From assembly GCA_018672315.1 (NCBI GenBank), contig CP076053.1:2963827-3027826 (forward strand): a stretch of DNA of 64,000 nt, read 5' to 3'. The position numbers were made by a program, and so were the translations under genes. Shown piece by piece: positions 17,765 to 25,821 of this stretch; within the stretch, counting starts at the first letter, position 1; every line of letters starts with the position of its first letter. Source of the DNA: Nocardioidaceae bacterium. GTDB lineage: Bacteria; Actinomycetota; Actinomycetes; Propionibacteriales; Nocardioidaceae. The notes beneath the pieces were generated by a model. It was not told the DNA's origin, ran no database searches, and saw nothing but the letters and a program-made list of their open reading frames with translations.

Positions 17765-18642
17765 CAGGAGACTCCTCGGGACATGGCCAGCGAGCGGGCC
17801 GGCGCAGAGCTGGTGGGGCTGTGCTGCGGGCCGTGCTGGGGTCGGTGCAGCGGGACGGTGCCGGCGAGCTCGCGCTGCCAGGAGTCCGGGTCGAGGTCGA
17901 GGCTGGTCTCGGTCGAACCGAGCATCAGGAAGCCGTCGGGGGCGACGTGCTGGTGCATCCGGCGGAGCACGTCGCGCTTGACCTCGACGTCGAAGTAGAT
18001 GAGGACGTTGCGCACCAGCACGAGGTCGAAGGTGGGGAGCCCGACGAAGGGGGTGCACAGGTTCATCTGGCGGCTGCGCACCATCGCGCGCAGCCGCGGG
18101 GAGATGACCCAGTCGCGACCCTCGCGGGTGAAGTGCTTGACCAGCATCGGGGCGGGCAGGCCGCGGTTCATCTCGACCTGGCTGTAGCGGCCTTGGGCGA
18201 CCCGGTCGACCATGGCGTGCGAGACGTCGGTGGCGAGGATCTCGGCGGTCCAGCCGGCCGGGAGGTGCTCGTCGAGGAGCATCGCGATGCTGTACGCCTC
18301 CTGACCGCTGGAGCACGCCGCCGACCAGATGCGCAGGTGACGGCGGTGCATCCGCGCCTGGACCAGGCTCGGCAGGACCGTGGAGCGGAAGGCCTCGTAC
18401 GGGGCGTTGTCGCGGAACCAGCTGGTCTCGTTGATGGTCAGGGCGTCGACGGCGCGGGCGCGCTCACGGCTGTCGGTGCGGATGCGTTCGACGTACGCGT
18501 CGACGTCGGTCGCTGCGGCCTCGCGCGCCAGGGGCAGAAGTCGGGCCTCGACGAGGTACTCCTTGCCCGGTCCGTACAGCATCGAGGTCTCGCGCTGCAT
18601 CAGCTCAGCGACGAACGAGAAGCTTGCTGTCGATACCCCCAT
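17764..18642 (-). CDS. cheR: Chemotaxis protein methyltransferase CheR
   Basis: 292 residues. The N-terminal helical domain is followed by ALTINETSWFRDNAPYEAFR (the conserved T-x-N-E-T-x-F-F/W-R-D motif), the SAM-binding stretch IWSAACSSGQEAYSIAMLL, and LVLVRNVLIYFDVEVKRDVL near residue 220. It methylates receptor glutamates for adaptation. ATG 18642 fits the family N-terminus. First gene of the minus-strand adaptation operon, divergent from cheB. Confidence 0.94.
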   Translation of the reverse strand: MGVSTASFSFVAELMQRETSMLYGPGKEYLVEARLLPLAREAAATDVDAYVERIRTDSRERARAVDALTINETSWFRDNAPYEAFRSTVLPSLVQARMHRRHLRIWSAACSSGQEAYSIAMLLDEHLPAGWTAEILATDVSHAMVDRVAQGRYSQVEMNRGLPAPMLVKHFTREGRDWVISPRLRAMVRSRQMNLCTPFVGLPTFDLVLVRNVLIYFDVEVKRDVLRRMHQHVAPDGFLMLGSTETSLDLDPDSWQRELAGTVPLHRPQHGPQHSPTSSAPARSLAMSRGVS

Positions 18643-18651
18643 GGCAGTCTC

Positions 18652-18677
18652 ATCGGACCTGCGCGGACGACCTTGAG
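18652..18677 (-). promoter_or_regulatory. Probable FliA-type promoter of cheR (one mismatch)
   Basis: Minus strand CTCA (18674-18677), 16 bases, TCCGAT (18652-18657). The -10 differs from the GCCGAT consensus at its first base. It is only 9 bases from the cheR ATG, like the fliM promoter. Confidence 0.42.
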
Positions 18678-18694
18678 GTCTTCGACGGTGAAGA

Positions 18695-18714
18695 AACGCA
18701 AACGCGTTTGCGTT
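18695..18714. promoter_or_regulatory. Perfect 20-bp palindrome between cheR and cheB
   Basis: AACGCAAACGCGTTTGCGTT is its own reverse complement over all 20 bases. It sits between the divergent cheR and cheB promoters, 3 bases upstream of the cheB -35 and 17 bases upstream of the cheR -35. An operator for a dimeric regulator is the simplest reading. Confidence 0.6.
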
Positions 18715-18717
18715 GCG

Positions 18718-18743
18718 CTCAGGCGGGTGATGCGGACGCCGAA
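18718..18743 (+). promoter_or_regulatory. FliA-type promoter of cheB
   Basis: CTCAGG (CTCA 18718-18721), 16 bases, GCCGAATGG (GCCGAA 18738-18743). The cheB GTG start follows 23 bases after the -10. Confidence 0.68.
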
Positions 18744-18766
18744 TGGGTGGTCGTGGGAGTCCTCCG

Positions 18767-19840
18767 GTGATCAGGGTCGTCGTCGTCGACGACTCGACGG
18801 CCATACGCCGGGTGGTCTGCGCCGTGCTCCGCTCCGACCCTCAGATCACGGTCGTGGGCCAGGCGGAGGACGGGATGCAGGCGCTCGAGGTCGTCGCGCG
18901 GGAACGTCCCGACGTGGTCACGCTCGACGTCGAGATGCCTCGCATGGACGGCCTCGCGACGTTGCGACGCCTGCGGACCGACAACCCGCGGCTGCCTGTC
19001 GTCATGTTCTCCTCCCTGACCGAGCAGGGCGCCGCCACCACGGTGACGGCCTTGACGTCAGGGGCGAGCGACTACGTGCAGAAGCCGGCCGGCGGGGGAG
19101 CGGTGACGGCCTCGATGGCGGCGGTGCGCGAGCAGCTGCTGCCGAAGGTTCGTGCCCTGGGGGTACGCCGCGAGGTCGCGGTGCTCGCGGGTGCGGTGTC
19201 GGCCTCGGTCCCGGCCGATGTACAGGGCGGTGGGGCGGGGGCCAAGGCCGCGCGTCGACAGCCCGAGGTCGTGGTCGTGGGCTGCTCCACGGGTGGTCCG
19301 GACGCGCTGTCGCTGCTGCTGCGTGACCTGCCTGCTGACCTGGGGGTGCCGGTGCTCGTCGTGCAGCACATGCCGGCCGTGTTCACGACGCTGCTCGCGG
19401 AACGGCTGGGCCGGGTGTGTCCGCTGCCCGTGCGCGAGGCGGTCGACGGGGAGGAGCTCTCCGCCGGTCAGGTCACCCTGGCGCCCGGTGACTTCCACCT
19501 GCGGGTGTCCCGCCGCGCCGGCCACGCGAGGCTGCACCTGGATCAGGAGCCCCCGGTGCACTTCTGCCGCCCCGCCGTCGACCCCACGCTGGAGTCGGTG
19601 GCCGCGGCGTACGGGCCCCGCGCGCTCGCCGTGGTGCTGACGGGCATGGGATCGGACGGCGCCGCCGGCGCGCGCGCCGTCGCGGCGGCCGGAGGAAGTG
19701 TGCTGGCCCAGGACGAGGACAGCTCGGTGGTGTGGGGGATGCCCGGCGCCGTGGTCGCCGCCGGCGCCGCGGACGAGGTGCTGCCGCTCGCCTCGATGGC
19801 CGCCCGTATCGGACAGCTCGTCCGCCGCCGGGCAGGATGA
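18767..19840 (+). CDS. cheB: Chemotaxis response regulator protein-glutamate methylesterase CheB
   Basis: 357 residues from GTG 18767, chosen because an upstream ATG (18743) overlaps the promoter -10 and VIRVVVVDDSTAIRR is the normal N-terminus. The receiver domain (1-120) has phospho-Asp in VVTLDVEMPRMDG and Lys in VQKPAGG. After a linker, the esterase domain has VVVGCSTGGPDALS (catalytic Ser), LVVQHMPAVFTT (His) and VLTGMGSDGAAG (Asp). It removes receptor methyl groups and counteracts CheR, encoded divergently. Monocistronic; the next gene is convergent. Confidence 0.95.
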   Translation: MIRVVVVDDSTAIRRVVCAVLRSDPQITVVGQAEDGMQALEVVARERPDVVTLDVEMPRMDGLATLRRLRTDNPRLPVVMFSSLTEQGAATTVTALTSGASDYVQKPAGGGAVTASMAAVREQLLPKVRALGVRREVAVLAGAVSASVPADVQGGGAGAKAARRQPEVVVVGCSTGGPDALSLLLRDLPADLGVPVLVVQHMPAVFTTLLAERLGRVCPLPVREAVDGEELSAGQVTLAPGDFHLRVSRRAGHARLHLDQEPPVHFCRPAVDPTLESVAAAYGPRALAVVLTGMGSDGAAGARAVAAAGGSVLAQDEDSSVVWGMPGAVVAAGAADEVLPLASMAARIGQLVRRRAG

Positions 19841-19871
19841 CGGTCACGACGCACGCGCTGTCCGGGGGGCG

Positions 19872-21161
19872 TCAGCACCGTCGGCGTGAGAAATTGATGG
19901 TGCCGTCGGGTTGTCGTCGGTGCTGGTAGCTGTGGTCGTGGATGCGGCGGTGGTGGAACGTGCACAGCGGGAGCATGTCGTCCAGGTCGGTGGTGCCGCC
20001 GTGGGACCAGGGTCTGGCGTGGTGCAGCTCGGTCCAGGCGTAGGGGGTCTGGCACCCGGTCGCGGCGCAGGTGGTGTGTCGGGTCGCTCCTGCGAGGCGT
20101 TGGGCCTCGGAGAACAGGCGGCGTTGCCGGCCGAGGTCCAGCGGTTGGGACTCCCCACCGAGCACGACCGGCACGAGCCCGGAGCTGCACGCGAGGCGCC
20201 GGGTGGTCGCGGCGGAGAGCCGCTCACCGGTGTCGATGCCGGCCGCCTTCACCGCCCCCGCGAGTGTGGTGTGGTCCATGGTCACCACGAGGGTGGTCGC
20301 GGTCTTGCCCGAGAGCCGGTCGGTCGGCAGGTGCTCGAGGAGGTCCGCGAACGCGACACCGCGCTCGTGGGCCCAGTCCCGTCCACCGTGACCCAGCGGC
20401 TGAGCTCCTTGGGCCTGGGTGGCGCCGAGCGCGGCGCGGCGGGGGGCGGTCATCGCGGCCAGGATCTTCCGCAGCACCGACCCGGCCAGGTGGGGGACGG
20501 TGAAGTGTCCGGTCACGGTGCCGTCTGCGTTGTCGTGCAGCGTCAACCGGGCCTTGGCCAGGGCGCGGGACTCCTCATCGACGAGCTGCGCGTCCTCGTG
20601 GGCATCGACCACGGCGGGGTCGGGTTCGACGACCTCGAGGACCCGGCGGGCGTGGCGGCGGAGCTGGGTCGGGTCCAGGGTGCGGCTGCGCTCGACGAGC
20701 CGCTGCTCGACGGTGGCCTTGTCCTGGGCGGACAGCCCGGTGGGGAGCTGGGCGGTGGCGTGCGCGATCACCGCGGCGTGCTCGCGGGAGACCAGCCCGG
20801 CGTCCAGGGCCTGCCCGGTGGCGGGGAGCCGCTGGTCGAGGTCGGCAGCCAGACCGACGGTGCGGGCAGCGGCTGCACCGGTGGTGCGGGTGCGGGCCGC
20901 GAGCCAGTCGCTGGTGGTACGCACCCCTGCATCAGAGGCCACGGTCGTCTTCGCAGCCGCGGCGACCAGCCGCAGCTCGTACGCCTGCAACCGCGCCCTC
21001 GCGCGTGCGACCTCAGCGATCAACGCGTCGCACTCCCGCGATGAGAGCCCCTCGACCGGACCCGCGGCGTCGAGCGCGTCATGCACCGAGCTGACCGTCT
21101 CCCGGGGACCCCGCTCACGCGACCGCCCAACGATCGGGGCGGGGTCCAGGAGCGAGGTCAT
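19872..21161 (-). CDS. DUF222 / HNH endonuclease family protein (13E12 repeat type), LexA-regulated
   Basis: 429 residues from ATG 21161. The N-terminal ~270 residues are the all-helical DUF222 domain (VSREHAAVIAHATAQLPTG ... LAKARLTLHDNADGTVTGHF, in pieces). The C-terminal HNH motif is CAATGCQTPYAWTELHHARPW, continuing SHGGTTDLDD and CTFHHRRIHD, with Cys pairs and the His residues of the His-Me finger. This family occurs in many copies in actinobacteria. A -10 TAATAT ends 6 bases before the ATG, so the mRNA is probably leaderless, and a perfect LexA box lies just upstream. It interrupts the flagellar island and is unlikely to act in motility. Confidence 0.9.
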   Translation of the reverse strand: MTSLLDPAPIVGRSRERGPRETVSSVHDALDAAGPVEGLSSRECDALIAEVARARARLQAYELRLVAAAAKTTVASDAGVRTTSDWLAARTRTTGAAAARTVGLAADLDQRLPATGQALDAGLVSREHAAVIAHATAQLPTGLSAQDKATVEQRLVERSRTLDPTQLRRHARRVLEVVEPDPAVVDAHEDAQLVDEESRALAKARLTLHDNADGTVTGHFTVPHLAGSVLRKILAAMTAPRRAALGATQAQGAQPLGHGGRDWAHERGVAFADLLEHLPTDRLSGKTATTLVVTMDHTTLAGAVKAAGIDTGERLSAATTRRLACSSGLVPVVLGGESQPLDLGRQRRLFSEAQRLAGATRHTTCAATGCQTPYAWTELHHARPWSHGGTTDLDDMLPLCTFHHRRIHDHSYQHRRQPDGTINFSRRRC

Positions 21162-21174
21162 GCACACATATTAC

Positions 21175-21190
21175 TCGAACATATGTTCGA
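21175..21190. promoter_or_regulatory. lexA box: LexA (SOS) box upstream of the HNH gene
   Basis: TCGAACATATGTTCGA is an exact palindromic match to the actinobacterial LexA consensus TCGAAC-N4-GTTCGA. It overlaps the spacer just upstream of the -10 TAATAT (21168-21173), a position suited to repression. Confidence 0.88.
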
Positions 21191-21258
21191 TCGTGGTTGG
21201 GACGCGCCGACCTGTGGACGAATCAAATGCCAAGGCCTCGGAAGCACGCGATCCGCCC

Positions 21259-21591
21259 TCACGCCTCCAGGTCGAGATACGCCGACTGAGGTGTCGGCGC
21301 GTATCCACCACCCGTACGCGGCGCCTTCACCTGCGCCCGCTCACGCCGGACCTCGTCGAGCCGGCGACCGGCCAGAGCGGACACCTCGGTGTAGCGACGA
21401 TGCAGAGCCTCGGCGCGGGCGACGTGCTCCGTGGTCAGCGGGGCCAGCTGTGATGGTGGCGACCACTGGTCCGGCGGCTCGCCGGAGACGTCCTCGAGCC
21501 ATGCCTCCCACGCCAGCAGCGAGGTCTCCAACCCGTCGAGGGTGGAGTCCCAGTCTGATGCCGATGCCGCCGGCGCGGGGGAGTGGCTCAT
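21259..21591 (-). CDS. FliT-like small flagellar protein (hypothetical)
   Basis: 110 residues, mostly helical with a charged C-terminus. ATG 21591 overlaps the fliS stop by 4 bases. Segment TLDGLETSLLAWEAWLEDV and a later TTEHVARAEALHRRYTEVSA suggest a helical hairpin like the FliD chaperone FliT, which normally follows fliD-fliS. Sequence identity to FliT is not evident; the call is by order and size. Confidence 0.55.
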   Translation of the reverse strand: MSHSPAPAASASDWDSTLDGLETSLLAWEAWLEDVSGEPPDQWSPPSQLAPLTTEHVARAEALHRRYTEVSALAGRRLDEVRRERAQVKAPRTGGGYAPTPQSAYLDLEA

Positions 21592-21992
21592 GCGCTGGCG
21601 ACCACCGGCACGTTGGGGCCGGCGGCGCCGGTGAGGAGCGCCTCGCGCCAGGCACCGGCGAGGTCGTCGATGATGGTCTGGCACTCCGCGGTCGCGGCCC
21701 GGTCGCGACCGATGTTGGCCTCGATGAGCCGCTTGGTCAGGTACGCGTACAGCCCGGACAGTGCCGGCCCGCCCTCCCACAGGTCGACCTTGAGTGTCGA
21801 GTGCAGCTCGGTGACGATCTCCTGGGCGTGGAGCAGCTGTGTCCGCGCTGCGTCGTGGTCGCCCGCGTCCTGGGCCACGCCGGCCCGACGGACGTCGAGG
21901 GCGAGCCGGTCGTACAGCATGACGAGCAGCCGTCCCGGTGAGGCGGTGGCGATCGAGTTGGCGGCGTACGCGTTGCGGGCGTTGGGGATCAT
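21588..21992 (-). CDS. fliS: Flagellin export chaperone FliS
   Basis: 134 residues with the FliS pattern: N-terminal AYAANSIATASPGRLLVMLYDRLA, then ELHSTLKVDLWEGGPALSGLYAYL and a helical C-terminus. FliS keeps flagellin unpolymerised in the cytoplasm. It lies about 100 bases after fliD on the same strand. Confidence 0.94.
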   Translation of the reverse strand: MIPNARNAYAANSIATASPGRLLVMLYDRLALDVRRAGVAQDAGDHDAARTQLLHAQEIVTELHSTLKVDLWEGGPALSGLYAYLTKRLIEANIGRDRAATAECQTIIDDLAGAWREALLTGAAGPNVPVVASA

Positions 21993-22090
21993 CTCAGCGG
22001 CCTTCCGTGGCTATGTGAGTGAACTGCGGGTGGACGCCCTGCCAATCGGCCGCCAGCCGGTACGCCTGAGGTGACCTCGGGTTAAGCAGG

Positions 22091-23434
22091 TCATCCCTGG
22101 CCGGAGCTGTACGACGGCAGCGACCCGAGCTGGCCGGCGAGCCAGTTGCCCTCGGCCTGCAGACGCGACAGCGCCGTCTCCAGGGCGGTGAACGTACGCG
22201 TCAGGGTGGTGCGCCGCAGCTCGAGTCGGTCGTCCCACCGCGCGATGTCGTCCTTCAGGAGCTTGGTGGTCGACTCCTTGCCCTGAATGGCTGCGGTGAC
22301 GGTGCCGTCCGTCTTGTCAGAGGCGCCCTCGGCGACGGTCTGCACCCGTCCGGCGAAGCCGTCGGTGCCGGTGAAGCGTGCTGCGACGCCCGCGGGGTCT
22401 GCGTTGTAGGCCTCGGTGAACTTCGCGTCGTCGAAGGTCAGGGTGCCCTCGCGGGTCAGCTCGATGCCGATCTCGGAGAGCGAGCCTCCGGTCGCGGAGA
22501 AGACGGCGGATGCCAGCGCTGTCCGGGCCGCGCGTACGGAGCTCTCGCCGGCGAGCTTGCCGGAGGCGTTGGTCGTGGCGTTGTACTTGGTGAGGTTGTC
22601 GATCTCGGTCAGCGAGGTGTTCATCGCGTCGACGAGCGCCTTGACGTCCTTCACCAGGCCGGCGGTGTCACGGCTGACATCGAGGCGTACGGCACTCCCG
22701 GTCGCGGTCGTGGCGCCGAGGGTGACGGTGACCCCGGGAAGGAGGTCGGCGAAGGTGTTGGTCGCCGAGGTGGCGGTGATGCCGGCGCCGAAGGTGACCT
22801 GGGCGTCCTGCCCGGCACGGACGGTGGCTCCGCCGAGCACGGCCGACCCGTCGGTGTTGGTCAGCGTGAAGTCCGAGGCGGCGCCGGTGTCCTTGGACTC
22901 GACCAGCAGCCGGTAGGAGCCGTCGGCGACCTTGACGGCGCTGGCTCGCAGGCCGGTGTCGTTGGCAGGGTCGTTGAGGGCGTCGATGACGCCCTGCAGG
23001 GTGCCGTCGGTGGTCCCGACGTCGACGGTGGTGCCGTCGAGTCGGTCCAGGCGGATCTGGGTGGAGCCGGTGAGCACGACGTCGGTCAGGGCCGCTGCGG
23101 CGGTGTAGCCGAGTTGGTGCGAGCGGGCGACCTGGTCGACGGTGAGGTCATAGGAGCCGGGCTGGGCGTCCTTCGACGCCGTGATGGAGACGGTGTCGAC
23201 GGAGCTGGTGGCCTTCGTGGGCGTCCAGTTCGCGGGGTCGGCGAGCTTCTCGGCCTTGGTGCCGATGCCGGCGAGGTTGGAGTTGACCGTACGCATCGTC
23301 GTGAGCAGCGAGTTGGTCTTGTCCAGCCGCTGCTGCAGCCGGGTCTGCGGGATCGCCTCGAGCTGCATCAGCTGGCTGATGATCGAGGACGTGTCGAGGC
23401 CGCTGGCGAGTCCGCCGATGCTGGCGTTGGCCAT
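22091..23434 (-). CDS. fliD: Flagellar filament cap protein FliD
   Basis: 447 residues from ATG 23434, preceded by GAGGAGG. The N-terminus (GLASGLDTSSIISQLMQLEA) is the FliD signature; the middle has the repetitive beta-rich domains; the C-terminus (DDIARWDDRLELRRTTLTRTF, then LETALSRLQAEGNWLAGQL) is the coiled coil that caps the filament. The upstream region has TAGCCT-type vegetative -10 sequence but no FliA-type site. Confidence 0.95.
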   Translation of the reverse strand: MANASIGGLASGLDTSSIISQLMQLEAIPQTRLQQRLDKTNSLLTTMRTVNSNLAGIGTKAEKLADPANWTPTKATSSVDTVSITASKDAQPGSYDLTVDQVARSHQLGYTAAAALTDVVLTGSTQIRLDRLDGTTVDVGTTDGTLQGVIDALNDPANDTGLRASAVKVADGSYRLLVESKDTGAASDFTLTNTDGSAVLGGATVRAGQDAQVTFGAGITATSATNTFADLLPGVTVTLGATTATGSAVRLDVSRDTAGLVKDVKALVDAMNTSLTEIDNLTKYNATTNASGKLAGESSVRAARTALASAVFSATGGSLSEIGIELTREGTLTFDDAKFTEAYNADPAGVAARFTGTDGFAGRVQTVAEGASDKTDGTVTAAIQGKESTTKLLKDDIARWDDRLELRRTTLTRTFTALETALSRLQAEGNWLAGQLGSLPSYSSGQG

Positions 23435-23569
23435 GCGGTCCTCCTCTGCTGGCGCCCGCGTGACTCGGGGCGACGCGGGGCGTACGGGTGGTCGATCGAG
23501 GCTAGGGTGCCGCGCGGGCGGGCCGCAGACGATTGCGCGGTTCTTCACCGATCGGTCTGGCCACCAACC

Positions 23570-23613
23570 ACGAAGCCCGGGTCGGGCGGGTTCTCCGCCC
23601 GACCCGGGTCGTG
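23570..23613 (-). terminator. Strong terminator hairpin between flagellin C and fliD
   Basis: Perfect 14-bp stem (CCCGGGTCGGGCGG, 23576-23589, with complement 23595-23608) and a 5-base GTTCT loop, extended by an imperfect CACGA/TCGTG outer pair. It follows the 3' end of the minus-strand flagellin gene (stop 23656) and lies before fliD. Confidence 0.78.
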
Positions 23614-23655
23614 GGTGGGTGCTGCGGTGGTGCTGCTGCTGGTCGTGCGGGTGGA

Positions 23656-24765
23656 TCAGCGGAGCAGCGAGAGTACGCCCTGCGAGGCCTGGTTGGCCTG
23701 GGCGAGCATCGCGGTGCCGGCCTGGCTGAGGATCTGGGAGCGCGTGAACTCCATCATCTCCGTGGCCATGTCGGTGTCGCGGATCCGGGACTCAGACGCC
23801 GAGAGGTTCTCGACCGACACGTTCAGGTTGTTGATCGTGTGCTCGAGGCGGTTCTGCGAGGCGCCAAGGTTGGCACGCGCCTCAGAGATGTCGGCGATCG
23901 CTGTGTCGATCACCCCGATGGCCGCTTGGGCGGCGGAGTGGGACCCAAAACTGATCGCCGCAGTCGAGGCACTGGTGGTGTCGAAACCATCGCCGTCGGA
24001 GGTGACGGCGACGGTACCGCCACTCTTCGACACGATCTCCAGCTGACCGTTCGCGTTTACCGATGCGGTGAAGGTGTTGCTGAAGTCGCTACTCGCGTTC
24101 AAGTTGTCAACCAACGCCCCGAGTGAGGCAGAGTCACCGGCGACGGCGGTGTAGTCAACCGTGGAGGTGCCGTTGGTGATGCTGATGACGTCGCCCGCGG
24201 CGATGTCGCTCGTGTTGACGTTGTTGGTGCCCTTCGCCGACGAGGTCAAGGTGTCCGCGATGACGGAGACGTCGGTCAGTGCGACGTTGATTCGGCTGTT
24301 GGCGTCACCATCGGCACCCACCTGGAAGTTGAGCGAGGCCGAGTCGCCGTTGAGCAGGTTGGTGCCGTTGAAGTTCGTGCTCTCCGAGATGCGCGAGAGC
24401 TCCGCCTGCAGCTGTGTGACCTCCGTCGTGATGGCGGCGCGAGCCTCGGTGTTGTTGGTGTCGTTGGATGCCTGCACTCCCAGGTCACGCATGCGCTGCA
24501 GGATCGCGTGAACCTCGGTGAGAGCGCCCTCGGCGGTCTGCACGACGGAGATGCCGTCCTGCGCGTTGCGGGAGGCCTGCTTCAGGCCACCGACCTGCGA
24601 GCGCAGGCCCTCGGAGATCGCGAGACCGGCGGCGTCGTCGGCGGCGCGGTTGATGCGGAAGCCGGACGACAGCTTCTCGAGCGACTTGCTCATGTCGCTC
24701 TGCGTCATCGAGAGGTTGCGGTAGCTGTTGAACGCCTCGATGTTCTGGTTGATGCGAAGACCCAT
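23656..24765 (-). CDS. fliC: Flagellin (C; most fliD-proximal)
   Basis: 369 residues. N-terminus MGLRINQNIEAFNSYRNLS and C-terminal ...ILSQAGTAMLAQANQASQGV are the conserved flagellin D0/D1 helices. The central insert (about 165-285) is Ser/Thr/Asp/Gly-rich with GDVISITNGTSTVDYTAVAG, a typical outer-domain sequence. A good RBS (AGGAGGG) precedes ATG 24765. A FliA-type promoter and an ACGGA hairpin lie in the leader. One of three canonical flagellins in tandem. Confidence 0.96.
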   Translation of the reverse strand: MGLRINQNIEAFNSYRNLSMTQSDMSKSLEKLSSGFRINRAADDAAGLAISEGLRSQVGGLKQASRNAQDGISVVQTAEGALTEVHAILQRMRDLGVQASNDTNNTEARAAITTEVTQLQAELSRISESTNFNGTNLLNGDSASLNFQVGADGDANSRINVALTDVSVIADTLTSSAKGTNNVNTSDIAAGDVISITNGTSTVDYTAVAGDSASLGALVDNLNASSDFSNTFTASVNANGQLEIVSKSGGTVAVTSDGDGFDTTSASTAAISFGSHSAAQAAIGVIDTAIADISEARANLGASQNRLEHTINNLNVSVENLSASESRIRDTDMATEMMEFTRSQILSQAGTAMLAQANQASQGVLSLLR

Positions 24766-24799
24766 GGTGATTCCCTCCTGGAATTCAAGGTCGGACTCC

Positions 24800-24817
24800 G
24801 AGCCCATCCGTGGGCTC
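24800..24817 (-). promoter_or_regulatory. Candidate CsrA site hairpin in flagellin C leader
   Basis: Minus strand GAGCCCACGGATGGGCTC folds with a 7-bp stem and ACGGA at the loop. It starts about 7 bases after the predicted transcription start. A second ANGGA (AGGGA, 24772-24776) overlaps the Shine-Dalgarno, as in CsrA-controlled flagellin mRNAs. Confidence 0.5.
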
Positions 24818-24830
24818 CTGTGCCGGGACC

Positions 24831-24856
24831 TTCGGCCCGGGCTTCCCTCACCTGAG
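24831..24856 (-). promoter_or_regulatory. FliA-type promoter of flagellin C
   Basis: Minus strand CTCAGG (CTCA 24853-24856), 16 bases, GCCGAAGG (GCCGAA 24831-24836). Predicted leader is about 60 nt. A TAAAG-type motif lies further upstream (24865-24876). Confidence 0.7.
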
Positions 24857-24899
24857 ATATCGAGCGCAGACCTTTACCTTCCGGCCACTCGAGACAGCA

Positions 24900-24940
24900 G
24901 AACGCCCCGCGATGTCCGATACGGACAGCGCGGGGCGTTC
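24900..24940 (-). terminator. Terminator after flagellin B
   Basis: 12-bp stem GAACGCCCCGCG (24900-24911) with its complement at 24929-24940; the loop also holds a short GTCCG/CGGAC pair. It follows the flagellin B stop (24948) by 7 bases. Confidence 0.78.
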
Positions 24941-24947
24941 GCCGTGA

Positions 24948-25766
24948 TCAGCCGTTGAGCAGTCGCAGCACGTCCTGCGGCGCCTGGTTGGCCTGCGCGA
25001 GCATCGCGGTGCCGGCCTGGCTGAGGATCTGGCTCTTGGTGAACTGCGTCATCTCCAGCGCCATGTCGGTGTCCCGGATGCGGGACTCCGAGGCCGAGAG
25101 GTTCTCCACCGCGACGTTCAGGTTGGCGATGGTGTGCTCGAAGCGGTTCTGCACCGCACCGAGGTTGGCCCGCACGGTCGACACCGCGGTGATGGCGTCG
25201 TCGAGCGTGCCCATGGCGGTCCGTGCGTTCGCGTCGCTGAGCAGGTCGACCGCGCCGATGCCCAACGAGGTGGTGTCGACCCCGTCGATGTCGATGGTGA
25301 TCGAGTCCGAGGCCTCGGAGCCCACCTGGAAGACGGCGGAGAAGGTGCCGTCGAGCAGGCGTACGCCGTTGAAGTTCGTCGCCTGGCTGATGCGGTCGAG
25401 CTCGGCCTTGAGCTGCTGCGCCTCGGCGTCGAGCGCGTTGCGCGAGGCCTGGTTGTTCGACCCGTTCGCCGACTGCACCGCGAGGTCCCGCATGCGCTGC
25501 AGCATCGAGTGCACCTCGGTGAGCGCACCCTCCGCGGTCTGGGAGACCGAGATGCCGTCCTGCGCGTTGCGCGCCGCGACCTTCAGGCCGCCGATCTGCG
25601 TACGCAACCCCTCGCTGATCGCGAGACCCGCGGCGTCGTCGGCGGCACGGTTGATGCGCAGACCGCTGGAGAGCTTCTCCAGCGACTTGCTCATCTGCCC
25701 CTGCGTGACCGAGAGGTTGCGGTAGCTGTTGAAGGCATCGATGTTCTGGTTGATGCGAAGACCCAT
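24948..25766 (-). CDS. fliC: Flagellin (B; short form without outer domains)
   Basis: 272 residues, the shortest flagellin here. N-terminal MGLRINQNIDAFNSYRNLSV and a C-terminus with DTDMALEMTQFTKSQIL are canonical. Between the D1 helices there is only a 60-residue linker (GVRLLDGTFSAVFQVGSEAS ... GIGAVDLLSD, in pieces), so the filament surface domain is minimal. Start ATG 25766 has AAGGA 11 bases upstream. The leader shares the ACGGA hairpin but lacks a CTCA-N16-GCCGAW promoter; a TAAAG motif is 175 bases upstream. Confidence 0.95.
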   Translation of the reverse strand: MGLRINQNIDAFNSYRNLSVTQGQMSKSLEKLSSGLRINRAADDAAGLAISEGLRTQIGGLKVAARNAQDGISVSQTAEGALTEVHSMLQRMRDLAVQSANGSNNQASRNALDAEAQQLKAELDRISQATNFNGVRLLDGTFSAVFQVGSEASDSITIDIDGVDTTSLGIGAVDLLSDANARTAMGTLDDAITAVSTVRANLGAVQNRFEHTIANLNVAVENLSASESRIRDTDMALEMTQFTKSQILSQAGTAMLAQANQAPQDVLRLLNG

Positions 25767-25803
25767 GGTGCACTCGTCCTTGGAATCGGTTGTCCATCGG
25801 GAC

Positions 25804-25821
25804 GAGCCCGTCCGTGGGCTC
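25804..25821 (-). promoter_or_regulatory. Candidate CsrA site hairpin in flagellin B leader
   Basis: Minus strand GAGCCCACGGACGGGCTC: 6-bp stem with ACGGAC loop, differing at one position from the hairpin before flagellin C. AAGGA (25777-25781) overlaps the Shine-Dalgarno region. Confidence 0.5.

Noticed and set aside
18743-18766. ATG 18743 as cheB start
   Set aside because: It lies inside the GCCGAATG promoter -10; GTG 18767 gives the standard CheB N-terminus.
23435-23569. FliA-type promoter for fliD
   Set aside because: No CTCA-N16-GCCGAW in either orientation; only a vegetative TAGCCT-type sequence is seen.
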